From Marinicellulosiphila megalodicopiae (GTDB lineage Bacteria > Pseudomonadota > Gammaproteobacteria > Pseudomonadales > Natronospirillaceae): a stretch of DNA of 64,000 bases. The stretch lies in contig NZ_AP023087.1 of the NCBI RefSeq assembly GCF_045862395.1, forward strand, positions 3,224,001 through 3,288,000, written 5' to 3'. The position numbers and the translations under genes were made by a program. Positions 54,856 through 63,594 of the stretch are shown here, piece after piece; positions within the stretch are counted from its first letter, which is position 1, and every line of letters begins with the position of its first letter. The notes beneath the pieces were generated by a model. That model was not told the DNA's origin and did not search any database. It saw only the letters and a list, made by a program, of their open reading frames with translations.

Positions 54856-55707
54856 CTAATCTATTTTAGAAACGTCCACACTCACTTTTAGAGAGTTTCC
54901 ACCTTTTGAATCCACTTTACCCTTTAACGGGCAAACATCATTATAGTCTTTTCCAAAAGCCATACGAATATGTCTATCTTCAACCAACATATTATTAGTT
55001 GGATCAAATTCAAGCCAACCTAAGTTAGGATCATAAACACCAAACCATGCATGGGATACATCTTTACCAGGTATATAAATTTTGTTGTCATCTAATTTAG
55101 TATCAACATACCCGCTGATATATCGCGCGGTTAAACCTATTGATTTAAGGCAAGCAACCGCAAAATGAGAAAAATCCTGACACACACCTGCTCGATTATT
55201 CAAACAATCAATAGTAGTACTTTGAATCGTGCTAATATAAGGATCAAATTTAAAGTCTTGATAAATTCTGTGAGTTAAATCTAAAGCGACTTTATACACC
55301 GTTTGATTTTGAGTTAACGACTGCATTGCATAGGATTTTATTGAGTCATTCACAATAGCCAATAAACTGTCTTCTTGATAATTTTTTAAATCCATTTGTT
55401 TCAAATTGATAGCATCTTGAATGATACAACTTTTTGAATAATCAAATTCAATTTGATTAGTAATCACATTATGTATGCTGGATATTCTTAAACTATGAAT
55501 CTGTTTTTTAAATAAAATATTTGTCAGTTTATTTCCAAATGCATCTAATGATTCATTTTTAATAGAGCCAAAAGGATGCACTTGTAATTGGCGAAAACTG
55601 ATTCGTTGCCAATCATTTTCAACTAAACTTAATTTTGAAAGCAACTCACAGGATTCAACTATTTGATCAAAACTAAACACATTATTATGAACAACTTGAT
55701 ATTTCAC
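54856..55707 (-). CDS. Transglutaminase-like cysteine protease-fold protein, GTG start
   Basis: A 283-residue protein of the bacterial transglutaminase-like family (COG1305). The catalytic triad is visible: Cys176 in RAGVCQDFSHF, His219 in VSHAWFGVYD and Asp235 in LEFDPTNN. The N-terminal domain starts MKYQVVHNNVFSF, the usual beginning of this family. Start chosen as GTG at 55707, 13 bases after the DUF4150 gene stop and preceded by AAGTGGA; a frame open further upstream overlaps the DUF4150 gene and reads as unrelated basic sequence. No signal peptide. It is last in the DUF2169-to-DUF4150 operon, so it could be cargo of that module or merely a neighbour. Such proteins may cleave or cross-link peptides. 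Confidence 0.8.
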   Translation of the reverse strand: MKYQVVHNNVFSFDQIVESCELLSKLSLVENDWQRISFRQLQVHPFGSIKNESLDAFGNKLTNILFKKQIHSLRISSIHNVITNQIEFDYSKSCIIQDAINLKQMDLKNYQEDSLLAIVNDSIKSYAMQSLTQNQTVYKVALDLTHRIYQDFKFDPYISTIQSTTIDCLNNRAGVCQDFSHFAVACLKSIGLTARYISGYVDTKLDDNKIYIPGKDVSHAWFGVYDPNLGWLEFDPTNNMLVEDRHIRMAFGKDYNDVCPLKGKVDSKGGNSLKVSVDVSKID

Positions 55708-55720
55708 CTGTTTTCCACTT

Positions 55721-56128
55721 TTAAAATAATATTGTGACTTTAGTTTGAGAAGGCGTAGCATGACACCCAACTGGCATATTCGCATTACTGCCATTATGAC
55801 CAAATATGCAGGTCTGATATACCGCCGCTTTACCTTCCACTTTGACTTTAGAGCTGCCTTTTTTAGGTTTTGCTTCCCCTCTTTTCTTACTTGAAATAAT
55901 GCCACCTGCCAAACCTGGTTCATCACCAGATGATGAACCAACTTTACTGCCCATGTTAAAAGCCCCTTTATTTTTAACTTTTACTTTTTTGGATTCTTTT
56001 TTTGCTTGACTTAACATTGCCATATTTGGATATGGCAATGGAATAGGTCCAGCGGGAGGCATTGGCGTTTTACATACATCTGGAAATGTTTGAGTCATTC
56101 CCCCACCTTTTGAAGACATACCGAACAT
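55721..56128 (-). CDS. DUF4150 PAAR-like protein
   Basis: A 135-residue DUF4150-family protein, a PAAR-like fold. Evidence is the opening FPDVCKTPMPPAGPIPLPYPN, the Gly/Lys/Ser-rich middle, and the ending with GHNGSNANMPVG. By family knowledge PAAR and PAAR-like proteins cap the VgrG spike of type VI secretion systems and carry effectors. It is short, with no C-terminal toxin extension, so any cargo must be separate. The ribosome site AGGAG is six bases before ATG. It sits between DUF3540 and the transglutaminase. Confidence 0.8.
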   Translation of the reverse strand: MFGMSSKGGGMTQTFPDVCKTPMPPAGPIPLPYPNMAMLSQAKKESKKVKVKNKGAFNMGSKVGSSSGDEPGLAGGIISSKKRGEAKPKKGSSKVKVEGKAAVYQTCIFGHNGSNANMPVGCHATPSQTKVTILF

Positions 56129-56176
56129 AATTTTCTCCTATTTAATTTGCCTTTAATTCAATTCTTGTTAAATGGC

Positions 56177-57091
56177 TTAACCCAAGTTAATTTTTTCACC
56201 ATCGATATTCATTGCTTTTTTTGATTCAATATACGCTGACTGGCTTTTTAACTCCATTTGCGTTTTAACTAATGTTCTCATTCGCCCAGATCTTGTTTGA
56301 TCTAACTTTTCCACATCTTTATATGAATTAGTCGCTTTGAGTTTTATCACATTAGCAATAGTTTCAATTTTATCAACAACCTGTTTCGAATGATTTAAAA
56401 CAGATTTAAAAAATTGGCCAGTAAATAAGGTATTACTCACGTTTAATTTTGCTTGCTTGGCATTGACCGAAATAGATTCACTGCCTAATAACACGCCATT
56501 ATTAGTAAAGTTAATACTCGATTGTTTATTATCCGAAGCAACATTTATAGATGCAGTACTTGCACTATTTAAATTAATTGCCCCCATTGATGTACATGAA
56601 ATATTATTAGCACTTAAAAAATCAATATTACCGTTTTCAGCATTAAATGATATATCACCCTTAGGTGAATAAATTTTACTGGACTTTTTAACAGCATCAT
56701 ATTCAAACAATAGATAACCATTTTCATCAGTAACACTTAATGTATCAGTCACTTCATTTGAAACATATTTAGCACTAGCACCTTGCTTAGTAGTGATCTC
56801 TTGTTTTTCTTGAGTGTCTTTTTTACTATCTTTATTACTACCTGTTTCATTAATAACACCAATGATGTAACAAGTTTGGAAATTATCACCACTTACTAAT
56901 ACTTTATCACCCATTTTAAGAACATAATCGGTTGAAAGTGCATTAATGGTATTCACTACAAATGATGCCTGTTGATGCTCAAGCCTTACCCACATACCAG
57001 TTTCATCGATGCGAGTTAATATCGCAGGTTTTGTATAGTTTTGCTCAGCATGATTTGAAAATTGTTCAAACGTATGTAACATTTTATTCAC
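56177..57091 (-). CDS. DUF3540-family protein
   Basis: A 304-residue protein of the DUF3540 type, known from type VI secretion-linked clusters. The N-terminal part (about 20-85) has TGMWVRLEHQQASFVV and GDKVLVSGDNFQTCYIIGVI. The middle and C-terminal part (about 125-304) forms repetitive beta strands reminiscent of a VgrG-tail or beta-helix (GDISFNAENGNIDF, GAINLNSASTASINV). It might form a spike-like or scaffold part with the pentapeptide proteins. It lies 14 bp after the larger pentapeptide gene and 48 bp before DUF4150. Confidence 0.7.
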   Translation of the reverse strand: MNKMLHTFEQFSNHAEQNYTKPAILTRIDETGMWVRLEHQQASFVVNTINALSTDYVLKMGDKVLVSGDNFQTCYIIGVINETGSNKDSKKDTQEKQEITTKQGASAKYVSNEVTDTLSVTDENGYLLFEYDAVKKSSKIYSPKGDISFNAENGNIDFLSANNISCTSMGAINLNSASTASINVASDNKQSSINFTNNGVLLGSESISVNAKQAKLNVSNTLFTGQFFKSVLNHSKQVVDKIETIANVIKLKATNSYKDVEKLDQTRSGRMRTLVKTQMELKSQSAYIESKKAMNIDGEKINLG

Positions 57092-57105
57092 CTTTCATTA
57101 CTTTA

Positions 57106-59217
57106 TTAAGCCTTAGCAGGCTTTGGAGGCAACCAATTTTCAGCCTTTTGTAGTACTGGATCGGTTTGCTCAACTAACAGTTTTATTGAATTTTGCCAAA
57201 TATTATTTATATCCTGAGTACAATGGAAATTTGCCCCAGTCAAATCTGCTTTAATAAAACTTGAATCAACTACATTTGCATAAGATAAATCAACATACTC
57301 AAGATTCACATCATGCAATACACATTCGGATATCGTGGCCTTGATAAATTGTGTTTCATTCATCATAGAATTAGAAAAATTGTTTTTCTTTAATACTGCT
57401 CCATTAAAATGGATATATTTTAATTGACTGGATTCTAAATCACTATGTTCAATTTTAGCATTAGTAAAATCGCTAGCCAAACAGGTGATATTTTGCATTT
57501 TGCAATAAGAGAACGTGGTATTTGTAAAATCGCACTGATCCAAATTACTATAATCCAGATTCACCTTTGTAAAACAAGCTTCTGTAAAATCAGAATCTTG
57601 GAAATCACAAGCTGATAAATTTACATCATCAAATACAGATTTAATGAACGTCGCCATAATGCACTGCGTATCTTTAAATATCACACTAGATAAATCTTGG
57701 CCACTCATATCACTGCCGAACAATTTACAATAGGACAAATTCATTGCATAAATATTAATATTTAAAAAATCAACCTGCTCTAGTATTGCATCAGTAAAAT
57801 CTACTTTTTCAAGATCGGATGAATCAAAACTTATATGGCTTGCTTTGACTGCTTGAAATGTAGATTCTTGTAACTGGCATTCAAACATTTCAATATCATT
57901 AAGTTCAGCCTTATTAAAATTAGACCCAATTAAATTAGCATTATTAAAAGAGGTGGTATCTAGTATACATGCCTCAAAAATAGAGCCTCTTAAATCGCTT
58001 TGTTCAAATTTGGCATTAGGTAATTTTGCATTTTTAAAATCACCTTGCTTAATTTCACAATTTTCAAACTCTGTTTGATCTAAATTCGCGCCATTAAAAA
58101 CCGCATTATTGATCGAAGCATTATTGATAACACACCCAACTAATACGCTACCTGTAAAATCACAGCCATCTAGATTACAGCCACTTAAATTAGCACCAGT
58201 AAGATCCACTCCAGAAAAATTTGAATGCGATAAATCAGATTGATTAAAATCGGTATTCACAAACACGCATTGAGTAAAGTCAAAACCCAGCAAATGACTG
58301 CGCTCTAATATTGAATTAGAATAATCACCAGTTAACACATTCAAACCTTCCACTTCCATATTAATAAGATTTAAATTATTAATCGTTGCTGTTTTTAGGT
58401 TGATTTTTTTAGGAAGACAACTTTCAAATCTAGTATCTGATAATGTAACATTTTCGAATGTCATTTCATTTAATGAGCATTCTACAATTGAATTAAAGTT
58501 AAATTCCGTATTAGAAAAATCACATTGATTCAGCACACAACGCTGAAAATTTACTTCGTTTAATACTAAATTAGACAACACACTGCCCGTTAAATTTGAG
58601 TCAACAAAACTGGATTTAGAAATTTTTGCCAAGGGAAATTGGCTTTGCACCAAATCCATAAACTCAAAACTGCAATCACTTAATATCGCGTTATTTAAGT
58701 GACATTGAATCATTTGAGAATATTTAAATGTTGCCTGGTTCACCAATGTATTATCCAAGTTAGTTTGATTGAATATCACTTTTTCAATATTGGATTTTGA
58801 TAAAATCGCATAGGACATATCTGCCCCACTAAAGTCAACAAACTGTAATTTCATACCAATTAAATTTTGATCATCAAATTGTTTTAATACTTTTGCAGTT
58901 AGTCCCATATCTGCAAATAACACATCTGCCTCACCGCCTTTTGTAACGGTTTGATCTTTGCCACTAAATGAACAGTCACTAAAATTTGCGCCTTTTAAAA
59001 TTGTTTGTTTGAAGGTACAAGCTTTAATCATGCAATCTTTGAAATTAATATTACTTAAATCCAGCCCATCAAACTGAGAGTTCTCAATAATAAGCCCATT
59101 AAAATCACAACCTTTCAGATCAAATTTAGTAAAATCAACATCTGTGATGAAAGAAAGCTCATCTGGTTGTCTTGATTTTAGTTGTTCGATTAACTTTTTA
59201 ACTTCTTCTGTTTTCAT
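57106..59217 (-). CDS. Large pentapeptide-repeat protein
   Basis: A 703-residue protein made almost wholly of pentapeptide units of the A(D/N)LxX/CxFxx kind from about residue 25 to 685, for example SGVDLTGANLSGCNLDGCDF. This predicts a very long right-handed quadrilateral beta-helix. Many positions that are Ala or Leu in most families are Cys, Ser or Phe here. No signal peptide. It follows the smaller pentapeptide gene by 13 bp. In DUF2169 clusters such proteins are regular partners; a scaffold or cargo-adaptor role is inferred. Confidence 0.85.
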   Translation of the reverse strand: MKTEEVKKLIEQLKSRQPDELSFITDVDFTKFDLKGCDFNGLIIENSQFDGLDLSNINFKDCMIKACTFKQTILKGANFSDCSFSGKDQTVTKGGEADVLFADMGLTAKVLKQFDDQNLIGMKLQFVDFSGADMSYAILSKSNIEKVIFNQTNLDNTLVNQATFKYSQMIQCHLNNAILSDCSFEFMDLVQSQFPLAKISKSSFVDSNLTGSVLSNLVLNEVNFQRCVLNQCDFSNTEFNFNSIVECSLNEMTFENVTLSDTRFESCLPKKINLKTATINNLNLINMEVEGLNVLTGDYSNSILERSHLLGFDFTQCVFVNTDFNQSDLSHSNFSGVDLTGANLSGCNLDGCDFTGSVLVGCVINNASINNAVFNGANLDQTEFENCEIKQGDFKNAKLPNAKFEQSDLRGSIFEACILDTTSFNNANLIGSNFNKAELNDIEMFECQLQESTFQAVKASHISFDSSDLEKVDFTDAILEQVDFLNINIYAMNLSYCKLFGSDMSGQDLSSVIFKDTQCIMATFIKSVFDDVNLSACDFQDSDFTEACFTKVNLDYSNLDQCDFTNTTFSYCKMQNITCLASDFTNAKIEHSDLESSQLKYIHFNGAVLKKNNFSNSMMNETQFIKATISECVLHDVNLEYVDLSYANVVDSSFIKADLTGANFHCTQDINNIWQNSIKLLVEQTDPVLQKAENWLPPKPAKA

Positions 59218-59230
59218 TGACGCCTACTTC

Positions 59231-60259
59231 TTAAGCTAATTTGGTTAGGGCTAATTGGGCACCATTAAATTTGGCGCCTTGAATACTCGCATCTAAAAAT
59301 TCAGCTTCATAACAGTTACTGCCTGATAAATTCGCTGAATTTAAATTAGCTTTGTCAAAACTTGCTTGAAATAAGTTAGCCTGCTCTAAGTTAACGTTCA
59401 TTAAATTGGCCTCTGAAAAATTCGCTTCTTTCGCATTCACCGCTTTTAGATTTGAATTTTCTAAGTTTGTATTGGTAAATATTGCATCAATTAATGAGCA
59501 ATAAGAAAAATCACAACCTATAAATGATGCCTCTACCCAGTTAGATTCATTTGCCTGCGACTGGGTAAATGTGCAATCCGTAAAATGACTGCCTTCAAAT
59601 ATACGAATGCCCGTTAACTGTGCAAAGCTCATATTTACACCTTGAGCCTCACAATTGGAAAAACTACTTTTACTTAAATTAGCACCTTCAAAATTACAAT
59701 AATTGAGTGAGGTCTCATCAAAATTAGAGCCAGAAAATTCACTTTTTTCAAACTTACTTTTTTCAAGTTTGGCTAATTCAAAATTAGCAAACTCGCCAAA
59801 ACAATAACTAAAATCACAATATTCTGCTTGAGATTCAGACAAATTAGCATCAGTAAAATCGCACTCATGAAACACGGCATGAGTTAATGTCGCTGCATTC
59901 AAATCAACTTGGGTAAAATTTGTGGACTTTGCTTGAACATGATCTAAATTACTGTTTGCCATATTCGCAGATTCAAAAATACTATGATTTAAAATACAAT
60001 TTTTTAATGAAATATTAGTTAAATCAGCTTCGCTAAAATCAACATAACTTAAATTAAGATCCGACAAATCCAATTCTGATAAATCTAATCCTTTAAACAT
60101 TAAATATAACGAATCACTTTCTTGTGGAGGGTTCACCACTAATTCACTTAAATTCGATTGCAACTTAAAACTGGATTCAGTTTCTTCAGGCAAATCGGGA
60201 CGATTTTCAAGTAACTGTATAATTTTCTCTCGAGTTAATTTGATTAAATCTTCATTCAT
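59231..60259 (-). CDS. Pentapeptide-repeat protein
   Basis: A 342-residue protein. A helical N-terminal stretch (1-50, LTREKIIQLLENRPDLPEE) is followed by pentapeptide repeats to the end (for example LDLSDLNLSYVDFSEADLTN, ANLFQASFDKANLNSANLSG). It lies 3 bp after the DUF2169 gene and 13 bp before the larger paralogue. Probably a beta-helical scaffold within the same complex. Confidence 0.85.
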   Translation of the reverse strand: MNEDLIKLTREKIIQLLENRPDLPEETESSFKLQSNLSELVVNPPQESDSLYLMFKGLDLSELDLSDLNLSYVDFSEADLTNISLKNCILNHSIFESANMANSNLDHVQAKSTNFTQVDLNAATLTHAVFHECDFTDANLSESQAEYCDFSYCFGEFANFELAKLEKSKFEKSEFSGSNFDETSLNYCNFEGANLSKSSFSNCEAQGVNMSFAQLTGIRIFEGSHFTDCTFTQSQANESNWVEASFIGCDFSYCSLIDAIFTNTNLENSNLKAVNAKEANFSEANLMNVNLEQANLFQASFDKANLNSANLSGSNCYEAEFLDASIQGAKFNGAQLALTKLA

Positions 60260-60262
60260 GAT

Positions 60263-61642
60263 TTATTTCTTTCCTAATAAAATATCAATGTCTTCTTGAC
60301 TAATATCTTGCTCTTTTAGAGATTCAGTCATTTTTTCTTCCGCTTCTTTTTTGATTTGATCCGCCTGTTCTTGATCAATATCCAAACTAGCAAAATAATC
60401 ATTTAATATTTTGGATGGATCATCACTATTAGCAATATCATCAATCACTTGAGGGTCTTGCCCCGCCGCTTTCATATCTTCTTTGAGTTTGTCAATTTGA
60501 GCAAAAAATGCTTTTTCTGCTTCGTCGTCACCAGCTGGTTCCTCTTTTTCTTCTTCGGGCTCTTCTTCTTGTTCTGGTTCGGGCTCAAATTCTGGCATTT
60601 CTAAGTCGTCATCTTCAGGTGTAATCATAAAAATGAAACGCTCTTGATGGACCTCTTTATCCTTGTCCGCTTCTTCTAGAGTCTTACAAGACACAAACAA
60701 ATACGAAATTTCAGGATACGATGCACTAGAAACATCAACTACGGCCCGCCACACCAACATCATCCTGCGACTATCCATATCAACAGTCACTGTATCTAAG
60801 TTTATTTCTTCAACAGCAATAAACTCTTCCTCTTCGATATTATTTAAATAGCAGACAGGCATCACTTCAGGCAAACTTGCTTCAAACACAGGGTGATCAG
60901 GATGCATATTATGAAATTTAACAGGTTCATCGCCTTTTAAATATCCATCATAAATCAACTCAGGTTGAGCCGCATTAAAAAAGGCCCAATCAAAATCCTC
61001 AGGAAACCAAGGCCAGCGAGTATTTTGCCAATTTTCATCATAGGTTCCAGCAAGAGCAATACGCACTGGCCAAGCCTTATTAACTGCACCAAAACTAGCT
61101 GGCGCTTCTTCACCTTGATTTAGATCAATCACGTTAGGAAACCATTTGATACCTTGTTGATTCTTATCAATACCTTTACCTGCGGGGTTGGTCGGCTCGT
61201 CTTTACCCCCATAACTATTAGAATAATTAACACTCATCACAGAAAAATTATCCGCTTTACTTGCACTGCTCCCAGCTAAACCAGGCGACTCATATCGATC
61301 CCCTTTAATTAATAGTTTTTTCTCAATACTGTCCAAAGAAACTTTTACATGACACTCATTAACTGTTTCATTTTTAGGAGGGTAACAACTGCCATTAACA
61401 ATAAAATCGGCATTATCTTTAAAAAAGGCAAAATCCGAATCGTATTGCAACCACCCCTTTGGGTTACCAAAGGCAAATTGATCACCTATGACAGGCATTT
61501 GTATTTCAGAAAACATAGCTGTTTCTTGATGTTTTAAATCAAAGGTGCCTTTTATAATAATGGTAAGGCTATCTTTTGGATGGTCTTTTTTTCCGGCTAT
61601 CCAAGCCACTTGGAAGCGGGAATCGTTTACTAGTTCAATCAC
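60263..61642 (-). CDS. DUF2169-family type VI secretion adaptor-like protein, GTG start
   Basis: A 459-residue protein whose N-terminal 320 residues match DUF2169: LTIIIKGTFDL, KGWLQYDSDFAFFKDNADFIVNG and a FNAAQPELIYDGYLKGDEP segment. The C-terminal 120 residues are strongly acidic with EEPEEEKEEP-type runs and a helical end, unlike the plain domain. DUF2169 proteins act as adaptors that load effectors on VgrG/PAAR tips, as described for Agrobacterium Tde2. The start is GTG at 61642. It is first of the six-gene leftward operon; no VgrG is adjacent. Confidence 0.8.
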   Translation of the reverse strand: MIELVNDSRFQVAWIAGKKDHPKDSLTIIIKGTFDLKHQETAMFSEIQMPVIGDQFAFGNPKGWLQYDSDFAFFKDNADFIVNGSCYPPKNETVNECHVKVSLDSIEKKLLIKGDRYESPGLAGSSASKADNFSVMSVNYSNSYGGKDEPTNPAGKGIDKNQQGIKWFPNVIDLNQGEEAPASFGAVNKAWPVRIALAGTYDENWQNTRWPWFPEDFDWAFFNAAQPELIYDGYLKGDEPVKFHNMHPDHPVFEASLPEVMPVCYLNNIEEEEFIAVEEINLDTVTVDMDSRRMMLVWRAVVDVSSASYPEISYLFVSCKTLEEADKDKEVHQERFIFMITPEDDDLEMPEFEPEPEQEEEPEEEKEEPAGDDEAEKAFFAQIDKLKEDMKAAGQDPQVIDDIANSDDPSKILNDYFASLDIDQEQADQIKKEAEEKMTESLKEQDISQEDIDILLGKK

Positions 61643-62437
61643 TGTTTTTTACTCATTTCATTTGTTATAAAGGAAAATATAAATTGCACTGAAATTATTA
61701 ATCTAATTAACGGATTGACACCCAATTTCCAATAAATATCAAGGGTTGAGCTTAATCCTACTGTAAAACTATTTTATTGAATCTAATAATCACAAACAAC
61801 CTCAGGTTTAAATATTCCTGAAGTACATCCTAATAACTTATTTAGCTTGGTTATATGATTTTGAGCTGAATTATACTGAAATTTGGGGGAGAATGTATGA
61901 TTAATTAGCCCCAACAGATTGATTATTTTTTAACCAATCAACAACTTTATTCTTTAAACAATCATTTTTAACTGAATTCAAACCTCCTTTTATATTCTGT
62001 TATTTTTTAATTTATTACATAAAAACAGGGCTAACCTAAAAGCAATAATTGACTAGTCAATTCACATTCCATCAAACTCACACCATCGTAAATTCATACA
62101 AAAAATAGTACCAAGATTAAATCTAGACTTCACACATCATGACTGACTGCGATAAATGAAGCCATGATTTGACGCGATTCATTTAGATTAAGGAACTTCT
62201 CATTTAGAAATATTTTTTCAACGAGTTAGTTAGACACAAAGTGCACGGCGGTTGTCGAAGTGAAATGACTGGTTCTTTTCGAGACGATCAAAAGTTTTAT
62301 GTTCCTGCAAAACCAGAGAATTACTAAGACACCCATACCAAATTAGCAACCTCAACTTATAGATTGTTAAACAAATAATTGCCAATTACTATTTTATCCA
62401 TAATATTAATTAACACTAGCTTTACAACCAAGCTAAT
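61643..62437. other. 795-bp intergenic region upstream of the DUF2169 operon
   Basis: Mostly AT-rich. It should hold the promoter of the DUF2169 operon. A stretch at about 62190-62330 has more balanced composition; its start (AAGGAACTTCTCATTTAGAAA) loosely resembles the sequence at 1831-1850 (AAGGAAACTCTGATCTAGAA), and a weak CTTTT/AAAAG hairpin lies near 62275. No gene is seen. Confidence 0.35.
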
Positions 62438-63469
62438 TTAATCAATAGTTTCTTCGATTATTTCTATTGTTGAATCCATTGTTTTGCTATTAAAAAACTC
62501 TAAAATCTCGTCGTAATCTGTAACAATATATCTATACACTCTTCTCCCTCCATTTACTCTAACACTCTTTGACTTAACTATTTTGTATTCCGCCCATCCA
62601 TTTTTTGAATAAAACTGAAGACAATATGATGACTCAGAATTCAAACCCTGTTTAATGTTACGATGTATTATCCTCAACTCCCCACTGAACCCTTTTTTGT
62701 AAAACATAAAAATATTATAAAACACCAAAACAGTAGCAAATAAATATAAACCATTAACTGTAAAAATATTATTTATTATTAAATGAACCACATAAAAAAA
62801 CACAAACACAATAGAGAATATAATTATTCCTACATCACCATCATTTTTACTTTTAAATACCTCACCATTTACAAAATTAGTAGTTTTTCGTGGTATGTAA
62901 ATTTTATTAATATACAAATATTTAAAAATCTCCATAAATCCAATATTTATTACACGTTTTTTACTTGAAATAATTATTTTTTCTGTAATTACTTTTTCTC
63001 TTGTTAACCGATCAAATTCAGCCTTAGCTTTATTTTCCATATCATTACCCTTAAAATCTTTATACCGCGTCCAATTTGCTTTATCAGTAGATATTAATGA
63101 TTTACTAAATGAAAAACATTGCTGAATTTGAATATACTGATTAGTTTCCTTCTCACTTTTCTCAGTAATTTTAACTATTTTGTAATATTTACTTCTATTT
63201 TTCCTCCACAAATAAATTATTAGTACACATGTAATAATTAACAAATATAAAGGCAACTTCCAAAGCACAATCATATGACTAAGTTCTGGATTATTGATAT
63301 CTTCAAAGTCTTCGAATACAGGAAAAGCAGCAACTATAAAAACCAAACCAACAAATCTAATAAAAATATCCCTATGCATTAAATATTTCTTTTTTAGTGT
63401 AGGTCGGATTGAATTATATCGATAATCTGATCTTTTATTTTTATTATTTTTTTTCATTTTAATACCCAT
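62438..63469 (-). CDS. Membrane protein of unknown function, first of two tandem paralogues
   Basis: A 343-residue protein with a basic N-terminus (KMKKNNKNKRSDYR), two membrane helices (about 36-55 and 67-88), a soluble stretch (about 95-205), two more helices (about 220-260) and a C-terminal domain with GELRIIHRNIKQGLNSESSY. The C-terminal 130 residues are clearly related to 63595-64000. No family recognised. Upstream of the ATG lies an eight-G run (minus strand, 63483-63476) acting as part of the ribosome site. Very AT-rich, with Lys, Asn and Ile bias, more so than most neighbours, which suggests acquired DNA. Confidence 0.6.
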   Translation of the reverse strand: MGIKMKKNNKNKRSDYRYNSIRPTLKKKYLMHRDIFIRFVGLVFIVAAFPVFEDFEDINNPELSHMIVLWKLPLYLLIITCVLIIYLWRKNRSKYYKIVKITEKSEKETNQYIQIQQCFSFSKSLISTDKANWTRYKDFKGNDMENKAKAEFDRLTREKVITEKIIISSKKRVINIGFMEIFKYLYINKIYIPRKTTNFVNGEVFKSKNDGDVGIIIFSIVFVFFYVVHLIINNIFTVNGLYLFATVLVFYNIFMFYKKGFSGELRIIHRNIKQGLNSESSYCLQFYSKNGWAEYKIVKSKSVRVNGGRRVYRYIVTDYDEILEFFNSKTMDSTIEIIEETID

Positions 63470-63475
63470 TAATTT

Positions 63476-63483
63476 CCCCCCCC
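63476..63483. repeat. Homopolymer G8/C8 tract in the ribosome-binding region
   Basis: Eight consecutive C on the plus strand read as G8 on the minus strand, about seven bases before the ATG at 63469. Such tracts can change length by slippage and alter translation. Confidence 0.6.
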
Positions 63484-63594
63484 TGCACCCATAAATATAA
63501 CTGGGTACGAGGATGATTTTATTTCATATATCAAACTAAACCAACATGGCTGTCCCTTGTTGTTGCTGGCCCCCTCTTTAGACCTAATTCAACT

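Noticed and set aside
55708..55941. N-terminal extension of the transglutaminase frame
   Set aside because: It overlaps the DUF4150 gene in another frame and reads as basic non-family sequence. The GTG at 55707 with a good ribosome site gives the normal family start.
54856..61642. A complete type VI secretion system
   Set aside because: Only adaptor- and tip-type accessory families are present. No VgrG, Hcp, sheath, baseplate or ClpV gene lies in the window.
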